NCBI RefSeq assembly: GCF_001078705.1
Contig: NZ_CDMW01000001.1
Location: 129,106 to 193,105, forward strand
Direction: 5' to 3'
Length of the DNA: 64,000 nt
DNA from: Streptococcus sanguinis
Lineage (GTDB): Bacteria > Bacillota > Bacilli > Lactobacillales > Streptococcaceae
Shown: in pieces, positions 43,507-50,604 of the stretch
How the letters are laid out: each line of letters begins with the position of its first letter
Numbering within the stretch: position 1 is the stretch's first letter
Translations under genes and position numbers: made by a program
Notes under the pieces: model-generated
What the model saw: only the letters and a program-made list of their open reading frames with translations
Database searches by the model: none
Told to the model about the DNA's origin: nothing

Positions 43507-44464
43507 GTGTTTGAGTTAGGTTTTGCACGACAGGCTGTCCAAAATTAGGTGCTTGCGCAGCGGGCGGACTGCAGACAGGCTCTTGGTATTTTTGAGTAAA
43601 GCGGCATCTTGGGAAATTGGAGCAGCCCCAAAATTGCTGACCGACCTTAGAACCTTTGGCTGCTGTACGGAGCACCAATCCATGCTGGCAGCGAGGACAG
43701 ATCTTTTCTGCTTCTCTACGTTGTTTATTCTGAGCAATGCTGTTAATATGGCGCTCTTTGACGACCTGCTTTCGCTTGGTCAAGGGCAGGAGCATACGAT
43801 AGAGGTCGTCAATCTGCTCGGGCGACAGGTAGACTGGACTTTGGCAGGCCTTCCGGTCAATTGCCCCAATCACTTGCCAGGTCTTAATAACCTTATGCCT
43901 GTCACTGTGTAGATGGATTTCCTTGAGCTGACAGTCATTGCCAAAGACGATATAAGAATATAGATTTGGCGTGTATTGGTTGAGATAGTAGCTGAGCCAT
44001 TTGAGATGGACTTTATTTTGAATAATGGGATTGAAAAAAGAATGTTTGTAAGATTTTCCACGGCCTCGGGAAAGAACCTGAGTCCAGTATTGCTGATTTT
44101 CTGAGCCGAAGATCCAGCCCTTGTAGTTTTTTGATTCAAAAATGTAAATCCCAGATGGATGAATCAGCAGGGCATCAATCTCAGTGGTCGTGCCATCTTC
44201 TTTGAAGATGTAGAGATTATACAAGATTTTTTTATAGCCATGGAGCTGGTTCAAGACCTGACCAAGCTGGTACTCTCCCTGTTTTCCCTTGTTGTATTTG
44301 AGTTCCCAAGGGGCAGTCTGGGTTTGCTGGAAATAGTCCGGCTCTTGGCTTTGGCTGGACGACCAATCCGAGTCCATATCTTCTCGGTCTTCAAGTAGCT
44401 TATAACTGATAAAAAAGACGATGCCAAAGACAGCCACGAATGCGACAAAAAAGAATCCAAACAT
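43493..44464 (-). CDS. Membrane-anchored NERD-domain protein with topoisomerase-type zinc finger
   Basis: 323 residues. N-terminal membrane helix (MFGFFFVAFVAVFGIVFFIS), NERD nuclease-related domain (about 60-180; GEYQLGQVLNQL, TTTEIDALLIHPSGIYIFES, KNYKGWIFG: the Glu-x-Asp..Glu-x-Lys pattern of restriction-like nucleases), then a C4 zinc finger CPRCQHGLVLRTAA..FWGCSNFPRCRFT. Intact active-site-like residues suggest DNA processing at the membrane, but no activity is established for this family. Confidence 0.85.
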   Translation of the reverse strand: MFGFFFVAFVAVFGIVFFISYKLLEDREDMDSDWSSSQSQEPDYFQQTQTAPWELKYNKGKQGEYQLGQVLNQLHGYKKILYNLYIFKEDGTTTEIDALLIHPSGIYIFESKNYKGWIFGSENQQYWTQVLSRGRGKSYKHSFFNPIIQNKVHLKWLSYYLNQYTPNLYSYIVFGNDCQLKEIHLHSDRHKVIKTWQVIGAIDRKACQSPVYLSPEQIDDLYRMLLPLTKRKQVVKERHINSIAQNKQRREAEKICPRCQHGLVLRTAAKGSKVGQQFWGCSNFPRCRFTQKYQEPVCSPPAAQAPNFGQPVVQNLTQTQSNS

Positions 44465-44676
44465 TTCCTAATCTCCCTTAAAATCCCTAATTCGAGTATA
44501 GCACAAAATAAAGAACGAAAGATTTTTATAAGTGTAAAAACAAAATAACTGAACAATAAATTGAAATGTGTCTAAAAAAAACGGAAACTATCCTTTAAAA
44601 ACTTATTTTTCAAAAACACCTCACAAACCTAAAAAATCATGTATAATAAAAAGACAGGAAAAGAATAGGAGTTATC

Positions 44677-44834
44677 ATGTCTCAGGAATTAATCAGTGTT
44701 ATCATCCCTGTTTACAATGTTGAGCAGTATTTAGCAGACTCCAGTATTGTCGCGACAGCGCTGCAGCTGTCGGCATGCAATCCAGCTTGGTCTATCAGGA
44801 AATTGAAAGCAAACTCAAACTGTTTGGAGAATAA
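44677..44834 (+). pseudogene. Glycosyltransferase (GT2) relic, internal deletion plus frameshift
   Basis: The ORF starts with the family-2 glycosyltransferase N-terminus SQELISVIIPVYNVEQYL and then breaks off after about 20 residues. From near 44750 another frame reads DSAAAVGMQSSLVYQEIESK and ends LKLFGE stop at 44834, which looks like the C-terminus of such an enzyme. The bulk of the gene (about 250-300 codons expected) is missing. It lies at the edge of the glycyl-radical operon, next to one of the bracketing repeats. Confidence 0.55.
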
Positions 44835-44838
44835 ACAA

Positions 44839-44886
44839 AACAAGCCACCTTTCAACCGCAGGGCTGAAAGCGTGGCTTGTTTTTTT
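44839..44886 (+). terminator. Terminator, left copy of a repeated element
   Basis: ACAAGCCAC and GTGGCTTGT arms with an inner TTTCA/TGAAA pairing and a long T-run. The 46-base core recurs in direct orientation at 54884-54929 with three differences; the two copies bracket the glycyl-radical operon. Confidence 0.85.
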
Positions 44887-44905
44887 AGTGTTTGAAAATT
44901 AAAGA

Positions 44906-45682
44906 CTAAAAATAACAATTAATGTCATGCTTCAAAAAGACATCTTGGTATTCAAATAAGTCTTCGGGGTGTAAGGCCTTGACGTCTTCCATGGCATACT
45001 TTCGGCCGAGTAATTTGTATTTATTTTCGCCAAATTGATGGAAAGGCAGCAGCTGGACTTGATCGATAGATAGTTCATTAAACAGGGTCGCAAACTTCTC
45101 CGCATCTTCTAAAGAGTCATTAAAATCTGGAATGACTGGAATGCGCAGAACAATCGTCTTTTGATGAGTGAAGGCGTAGTGGATATTCTGAACAATCAAT
45201 TCGTTTTTTACTCCAGTCACCTTGCGGTGGTTGACAGAGTTATAATGCTTCAGGTCTGTATAGATAAAATCAACGTATTGGATGAGATCCACGAATTTTT
45301 CGTGTTCTACAAAGGCAGTTGTTTCGATAGCAGTATGAATCCCTTTTTCCTTAGCTGCTTTGAGAATGGCCTTGGCAAATTCAAACTGGGCGAAAATCTC
45401 TCCGCCAGATAAGGTTAGGCCGCCACCAGATTCTTCATAAAAATCTCTGTCCTTTAGGACTTCGTTGATAATCTCCTCGACACTTCTTTCCTCCCCCATA
45501 GTGATGCTTTTTTTGGTAGTAGCATCCAGCATAGGCTCGGGTCTGAATTGCTGTGATTCTGGATTGGAGCACCAAGGGCAGCGCAGAGGACAGCCCTTGA
45601 GGAAAACCGTTGTACGAATCCCTGGTCCATCATGAATACTGAAATGTTGGATGTTGAAAATAATTCCTTTTGTTGTTTCCAT
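44906..45682 (-). CDS. Glycyl radical enzyme activating enzyme (radical SAM)
   Basis: 258 residues. Radical SAM motif CxxxCxxC in GCPLRCPWCSNPES, the GRE-activase N-terminal IFNIQHFSIHDGPGIRTTVF, and GGGLTLSGGEIFAQF. It uses a 4Fe-4S cluster and S-adenosylmethionine to place the glycyl radical on its partner, here the enzyme at 50605. Between the motif and residue about 75 there are no extra cysteines, so it lacks the ferredoxin-like double-cluster insert found in many GRE activases. The start was set at Met 45682 with GGAGGCCTGAGT upstream; nine upstream codons were discarded. Divergent from the DeoR regulator. Confidence 0.9.
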   Translation of the reverse strand: METTKGIIFNIQHFSIHDGPGIRTTVFLKGCPLRCPWCSNPESQQFRPEPMLDATTKKSITMGEERSVEEIINEVLKDRDFYEESGGGLTLSGGEIFAQFEFAKAILKAAKEKGIHTAIETTAFVEHEKFVDLIQYVDFIYTDLKHYNSVNHRKVTGVKNELIVQNIHYAFTHQKTIVLRIPVIPDFNDSLEDAEKFATLFNELSIDQVQLLPFHQFGENKYKLLGRKYAMEDVKALHPEDLFEYQDVFLKHDINCYF

Positions 45683-45806
45683 ACTCAGGCCTCCTTTGGA
45701 TACAATCATTATAACTTATTTTAGAAAGAAAAACAATTACGAATGAAAGTATTTTTTATTTTATTTTTAAGGTGTCTTTTGTTACAATAATAGCAGAGGT
45801 GATAGA

Positions 45807-46550
45807 ATGGAACGTTTAGATGAAATTGTGAAATTAGTATCTGAATTTGAACGAATCGATGTCAATACTTTATCTGACCGCTTAAAAGTGTCCAAAGTAA
45901 CGATTCGCAAAGACTTGGATAAGCTGGAAACCAAAGGTCTGCTACGCAGAGAGCATGGCTATGCTGTTTTAAATAGCGGCGATGATCTGAATGTCAGACT
46001 TTCCTTTCATTATGATACCAAGCGCCGAATTGCCCAGGAAGCAGCAAAAATCGTTCAGGATAATGAAACCATTATGATTGAATCTGGATCGACCTGTGCT
46101 TTACTAGCTGAGGAAATCTGCCGAACGAAGAAGAATGTCAAGATTATTACCAATTCTTATTTTATTGCAGATTATATAAAACAAACTGATTCTTGTAAAA
46201 TTATCTTGCTGGGCGGAGAATTTCAGAAAGATTCGCAGGTGACAGTAGGGCCTCTTCTCAAGGAAATGATTCGCTTTTTCCATGTAGAACATGCCTTTGT
46301 CGGAACAGATGGCTATGATGAAAATCTAGGCTTTACCGGCAAGGATCTGATGCGGAGTGAGGTTGTACAGTATATGTCAGAGGCATCTGACCGGATGATT
46401 GTCTTGACGGACTCAAGCAAGTTCACCAGAAAAGGAACGGTTAAGAGATTTGGCTTCAAGCAGATTGCCCAAGTGGTGACTGACAAGGCGATTCCTAAAG
46501 AGGCTGTTGAACGCTTGAAAGCTGCCGATATTAAGCTGACTCTAATCTAG
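45807..46550 (+). CDS. DeoR-family transcriptional regulator
   Basis: 247 residues: N-terminal DeoR winged helix (FERIDVNTLSDRLKVSKVTIRKDL, LETKGLLRREHGYAV) and a DeoRC sugar-phosphate-binding domain (MIESGSTCALLAEEI, KIITNSYFIADYI, LLGGEF, FVGTDGYDENLGFTG). DeoR proteins sense phosphorylated sugars. It heads the plus-strand genes of the cluster, divergent from the activase, and is followed 18 bases later by a second regulator. GAGGTG is the ribosome site. Confidence 0.9.
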   Translation: MERLDEIVKLVSEFERIDVNTLSDRLKVSKVTIRKDLDKLETKGLLRREHGYAVLNSGDDLNVRLSFHYDTKRRIAQEAAKIVQDNETIMIESGSTCALLAEEICRTKKNVKIITNSYFIADYIKQTDSCKIILLGGEFQKDSQVTVGPLLKEMIRFFHVEHAFVGTDGYDENLGFTGKDLMRSEVVQYMSEASDRMIVLTDSSKFTRKGTVKRFGFKQIAQVVTDKAIPKEAVERLKAADIKLTLI

Positions 46551-46568
46551 CAGAGAGAAGGAGATAAG

Positions 46569-47540
46569 ATGAAAAATGAAAGAAAGAAACTATTGGCAAA
46601 AATTGCTTATCTCTACTATATCGAAGAAAGAAGCCAGTCTGACATTGCGGCTGAGACGGGGATTTATCGCACCACCATCAGCCGAATGCTGGCAGAAGCG
46701 AAAAAAGAGGGCATTGTAAAGATTGAGATTGAAGACTTTGACACTCGCTTGTTCCATTTGGAAAACTATGTAAAAGAAAAATACGGGCTCAAGGGAATCG
46801 AAATTGTCAGTAACTTAGTAGATGAATCTCCAGCAGACTTGGAAGAGAGGTTGGCTCAAGCTGCTGCGGGTATGCTACGCAGCCTGATTAAAGACAATGA
46901 TAAAGTGGGATTTTCTTGGGGAAAGAGCTTGAGCCTTTTAGTAGAGCACTCCAGCAGCAAGCATTTGACAAATGTCCATTTCTTTCCTTTGGCAGGTGGA
47001 CCGAGTCATATCCATGCACGCTACCATGTGAACACCCTCATCTATAGCATGGCTGGAAAATACCATGGGGACTGCCGTTTTATGAATTCCACAATTATTC
47101 AGGAGAATGAGCAACTGACAAATGGAATATTGGCGTCTAAATACTTTGAAGATCTGAAAAGCAGCTGGCAGGAGCTGGATGTGGCTGTGGTTGGTATTGG
47201 CGGGCAGGTTGACACGAGAAATCGTCAATGGTTGGACATGCTGACCCCAGAGGATTTTCTTGCTCTAGAGAGCCAGGCCGCAGTCGGAGAAATCTGCTGT
47301 CGCTTCTTTAATAAAAAAGGGGACATGGTCTACCAGCCTTTGCAAAATCGAACGATTGCCATCTCTTTGGAAAATTTGAAAAAAGTGCCGCTTAGTCTAG
47401 CCTTTGCTTATGGCAGTCAAAAATCTGCTGCTATCTTAGCGGTGTTGCGAGCTGGCTATGTCAATCACTTGGTCACAGATGAAGCGACGATTTTAAAAAT
47501 GCTAGAACTAGATGGAGATAGCAGCTTCCTCACTTCTTGA
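46569..47540 (+). CDS. SorC/DeoR-type (CggR-like) sugar-responsive regulator
   Basis: 323 residues: N-terminal helix-turn-helix (RSQSDIAAETGIYRTTISRM) and a large SorC sugar-binding domain (KVGFSWGKSLSLLVEHSSSK, FFPLAGGPSHIHARYHV, VGIGGQVDTRN). SorC proteins may activate or repress sugar operons in response to a phosphorylated substrate. With two promoters downstream carrying identical upstream palindromes (48303, 50482), this protein is the favoured candidate activator of the PTS and glycyl-radical genes. Confidence 0.9.
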   Translation: MKNERKKLLAKIAYLYYIEERSQSDIAAETGIYRTTISRMLAEAKKEGIVKIEIEDFDTRLFHLENYVKEKYGLKGIEIVSNLVDESPADLEERLAQAAAGMLRSLIKDNDKVGFSWGKSLSLLVEHSSSKHLTNVHFFPLAGGPSHIHARYHVNTLIYSMAGKYHGDCRFMNSTIIQENEQLTNGILASKYFEDLKSSWQELDVAVVGIGGQVDTRNRQWLDMLTPEDFLALESQAAVGEICCRFFNKKGDMVYQPLQNRTIAISLENLKKVPLSLAFAYGSQKSAAILAVLRAGYVNHLVTDEATILKMLELDGDSSFLTS

Positions 47541-47640
47541 TGGTAGTAGAATTTCAGGTGCAATAGATTTCCAAGACGGAATTCAGGGATTCTATTTTTT
47601 ATAGTAAACTAGCACTTATATATGGAGGTGGATTGTTGAT

Positions 47641-48132
47641 TTGAAAAAGCCGATGAAACAAAAATTGACTAGTTTAGCCACAGGGGAGCTAGTCGCTGTG
47701 CTAGTATTTTGGATGAATTTTTTCCTGCTCAAAAAATGGATTCTTACTACTGGAGCTTTGATTTCTATTTTATTCTCCTTGTTTGTACTGAGTTTTATTC
47801 TGATACAGGGCACTGTTTTCTGGTGGATTTTGATAAAAAGGATTTCCAATCCAGGATTTGCTGAAATATATGCAGGCAAAATTTACAGGATACTAAAATT
47901 CTTAGACCTTATTTTACTGGGTGTGGGAGCTCTGATAATTATTTTAAATTACAGTGGATTTCCCACATTTATAATCTCAGTAGCAATTTGGTTTTTTGCA
48001 GTCATCGAGTGGATGAATTATTTTAAATTGCAATTATCCTACAGTCTGAATCCTGCTGTTTTATTGAAATACATCCTCCAGAGGAAATTGCGGAAAAGTA
48101 AAATAGCAAAGGAAATTGAGAAAGCCGCATAA
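47641..48132 (+). CDS. Small multi-pass membrane protein, unknown family
   Basis: 163 residues, about four to five membrane helices ([78 protein letters not shown]) and a basic C-terminus. The start is TTG 47641 behind GGAGGTGG, or ATG 47653. As I recall the pneumococcal cluster, nothing comparable lies between the SorC gene and the PTS genes, so this looks like a local insertion. It is AT-rich and followed by its own terminator. No function inferred. Confidence 0.65.
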   Translation: MKKPMKQKLTSLATGELVAVLVFWMNFFLLKKWILTTGALISILFSLFVLSFILIQGTVFWWILIKRISNPGFAEIYAGKIYRILKFLDLILLGVGALIIILNYSGFPTFIISVAIWFFAVIEWMNYFKLQLSYSLNPAVLLKYILQRKLRKSKIAKEIEKAA

Positions 48133-48461
48133 AAAAATAAGTTTCGGTTTCTTAAAATATTATATATGAGGAAGTAGAAGCAAATAGCCGCTGCTTCTTT
48201 TTTTGTGTCGAATCTGCTTATCGTTCGTATCTAATAGAGTGCCTTTGATTCGCAGATAAATACAGCTGTATAGGAGTTGTTTTTTTGTGGAGGAGTCTTT
48301 TTGCACAAATGTGCTAAAAAAATTAAATAAGCTAATTTGTTCTATAATATATTGACGGACTGAGATAAAGGTGATACATTCTAGTTACAAACAAAAACAA
48401 TTCACTTTCAAACAAAAGAACAAGTTTTTGTTAATCATAAAGATAGGAGCGGTTGTAACAT
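48133..48461 (+). promoter_or_regulatory. Regulatory region of the PTS/glycyl-radical genes
   Basis: Contains a terminator (AGAAGCA/TGCTTCT with T-run, 48176-48203) for the preceding gene; a perfect palindrome GCACAAATGTGC (48303-48314); promoter TTGACG (48352-48357), 17-bp spacer, TACATT (48375-48380); and then two direct CAAACAAAA motifs (about 48390-48420) that could be DeoR sites in the transcribed leader. The palindrome sits 38 bp upstream of the -35, an activator position. Confidence 0.65.
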
Positions 48462-48785
48462 ATGGAAATGATTGTAGCAGATCAAATTATCATGGGCCTT
48501 ATCTTAGACGCTGGTGATGCTAAGCAGCATATTTATCAAGCTTTATCACTAGCTAAAGATGGTAAGTTTTCAGAATGCGATGAGCAGATTGAGCTTGCAG
48601 ATAAGGCGCTGTTAGAGGCCCATAACTTGCAGACCAAGTTCCTAGCTCAGGAAGCTGGAGGAACGAAAACAGAGATCACAGCGCTGTTTGTTCATTCTCA
48701 GGATCATTTGATGACTAGCATTACAGAGATTAACCTCATCAAAGAAATCATCGACTTGAGAAGAGAATTACAAGGGAAAAAATGA
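48462..48785 (+). CDS. PTS lactose/cellobiose-family IIA component (glycyl-radical cluster)
   Basis: 107 residues: MGLILDAGDAKQHIYQALSL and the active His motif LFVHSQDHLMTSITEI. It takes phosphate from HPr for import of the cluster's substrate. AGGAGCGG is the ribosome site. Second set of lac/cel-type PTS genes in the window, clearly paralogous to 37513 but gene order differs (IIA-IIB-IIC here, IIB-IIA-IIC there). Confidence 0.92.
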   Translation: MEMIVADQIIMGLILDAGDAKQHIYQALSLAKDGKFSECDEQIELADKALLEAHNLQTKFLAQEAGGTKTEITALFVHSQDHLMTSITEINLIKEIIDLRRELQGKK

Positions 48786-48805
48786 ATCATCAGGAGGATG
48801 AAAAG

Positions 48806-49117
48806 ATGGTCAAGATTGGTTTGTTTTGCGCGGCAGGTTTTTCAACAGGAATGTTGGTCAACAATATGAAGATAGCTGCAGCTGAAAAAGGGCTGGAAGC
48901 TGAGATTGAAGCATACTCTCAGGCTAAGCTGGCTGATTATGCAGCGGATCTGGATGTCGCTTTATTGGGCCCGCAGGTAGCCTATACACTAGACAAATCT
49001 ACAGCTATTTGCGACAGCTGCCATACTCCGATTGCAGTTATTCCGATGGCTGATTACGGTATGCTAGATGGTAAAAAAGTGCTAAACCTCGCTTTGAGTT
49101 TGTTGGATAAACATTAA
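48806..49117 (+). CDS. PTS lactose/cellobiose-family IIB component (glycyl-radical cluster)
   Basis: 103 residues with the phospho-Cys motif LFCAAGFSTGMLV. The start was set at Met 48806, 8 bases after AGGAGG; the ORF opens 24 bases earlier. Twenty bases after IIA. Confidence 0.92.
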   Translation: MVKIGLFCAAGFSTGMLVNNMKIAAAEKGLEAEIEAYSQAKLADYAADLDVALLGPQVAYTLDKSTAICDSCHTPIAVIPMADYGMLDGKKVLNLALSLLDKH

Positions 49118-49134
49118 AATCAAGGAGCTTCGTT

Positions 49135-50436
49135 ATGTCTAAAGTGGATACTCAAAAAATCATTGCGCCGATTATGAAGTTTGTCAATATGCGCGGGATT
49201 ATCGCCTTAAAAGATGGTATGTTGGCAATTTTGCCTCTTACAGTTGTGGGAAGTCTATTCTTGATTTTAGGGCAATTACCGTTTGAAGGTCTAAATCAAG
49301 CCATTGCTGGTGTGTTTGGGGCTGACTGGACAGAACCGTTTATGCAGGTTTATTCAGGGACCTTTGCCATTATGGGGCTGATTTCTTGTTTTTCAATTGG
49401 TTATTCTTATGCCAAGAACAGCGGTGTAGAGCCTCTGCCGGCAGGAGTGCTGTCTCTTTCTTCTTTCTTTATCCTTTTGAAATCCTCCTACATACCAGAA
49501 AAGGGTGAGGCGATTGCAGATGCGATTGCCAAGGTCTGGTTTGGCGGTCAAGGAATCATTGGGGCCATTCTCATTGGTCTGGCAGTTGGCAGTATCTATA
49601 CGATTTTCATTCAAAAGCATATTGTTATCAAAATGCCAGAGCAGGTTCCTCAAGCGATTGCCAAGCAGTTTGAAGCCATGATTCCAGCTTTCGTTATTTT
49701 CTTGCTGTCGATGGTTGTTTATATTATTGCTAAGATAGCGACTGGTGGCGGTACCTTTATTGAGATGATTTACGATGTCATTCAGGTGCCTCTGCAAGGT
49801 CTGACGGGCTCTCTGTATGGAGCTATCGGTATTGCTTTCTTCATTTCTTTCTTATGGTGGTTTGGCGTTCATGGGCAGTCCGTTGTCAATGGTGTCGTAA
49901 CAGCCTTGCTGCTGTCAAATCTAGATGCCAATAAGGCCTTACTTGCTGCAGATAAGCTGTCTGTCAGTCAAGGCGCTCATATTGTGACCCAGCAATTTTT
50001 GGATAGCTTTCTTATCTTATCGGGCTCAGGTATCACTTTTGGAGTGGTCGTGGCCATGCTCTTTGCCGCCAAGTCCAAGCAGTATAAGGCTCTAGGAAAA
50101 GTTGCTGCTTTCCCAGCAATCTTTAATGTCAATGAGCCAGTTGTCTTTGGTTTTCCGATTGTGATGAATCCGGTCATGTTTCTGCCTTTTGTTTTGGTTC
50201 CGGTTTTGGCTGCTTTGATTGTCTACATGGCGATTGCGGTTGGCTTTATGCAGCCATTCGCGGGTGTGACTTTGCCTTGGAGTACACCGGCTATCATTTC
50301 TGGCTTTATGGTCGCTGGCTGGCAAGGGGCAGTTATTCAAATTGTCATCCTAGCCATGTCCGCCTTTGTCTATTTCCCATTTGTGAAGTTTCAGGATAAG
50401 ATTGCCTACAATAACGAATTGGAAAATGAAGAATAA
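49135..50436 (+). CDS. PTS lactose/cellobiose-family IIC permease (glycyl-radical cluster)
   Basis: 433 residues, about ten membrane helices, with GIIALKDGMLAILPLTVVGS near the start and the conserved loop FNVNEPVVFGFPIVMNPV. Inferred to import and phosphorylate the substrate later opened by the glycyl radical enzyme; a 1,5-anhydrohexitol is the hypothesis. Confidence 0.92.
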   Translation: MSKVDTQKIIAPIMKFVNMRGIIALKDGMLAILPLTVVGSLFLILGQLPFEGLNQAIAGVFGADWTEPFMQVYSGTFAIMGLISCFSIGYSYAKNSGVEPLPAGVLSLSSFFILLKSSYIPEKGEAIADAIAKVWFGGQGIIGAILIGLAVGSIYTIFIQKHIVIKMPEQVPQAIAKQFEAMIPAFVIFLLSMVVYIIAKIATGGGTFIEMIYDVIQVPLQGLTGSLYGAIGIAFFISFLWWFGVHGQSVVNGVVTALLLSNLDANKALLAADKLSVSQGAHIVTQQFLDSFLILSGSGITFGVVVAMLFAAKSKQYKALGKVAAFPAIFNVNEPVVFGFPIVMNPVMFLPFVLVPVLAALIVYMAIAVGFMQPFAGVTLPWSTPAIISGFMVAGWQGAVIQIVILAMSAFVYFPFVKFQDKIAYNNELENEE

Positions 50437-50481
50437 TCTGATTTTGTTGGATGAAAACACAAAAGTTTCTTGGTTCAGATG

Positions 50482-50557
50482 GCACAAATGTGCAAAAAAT
50501 CTTTAATTTAGTAATCGCCTATAAATGATTGAATTCTAGAATTTTGCGTGTTACAAT
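50482..50557 (+). promoter_or_regulatory. Promoter and palindromic site of the glycyl radical enzyme gene
   Basis: Palindrome GCACAAATGTGC (50482-50493), identical to that at 48303, followed 36 bp later by TTGAAT (50529-50534), 17-bp spacer, TACAAT (50552-50557). The identical site and nearly identical spacing imply one regulator for both promoters. Confidence 0.75.
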
Positions 50558-50604
50558 AGTTACGAAAGAAATAAATTAAATTTCATAAGAAAGGTCGTAG
50601 TCAA

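Noticed and set aside
43523-43912. Plus-strand 129-codon frame opposite the NERD gene
   Set aside because: The NERD and zinc-finger motifs on the minus strand explain the sequence; the opposite frame has no start signals.
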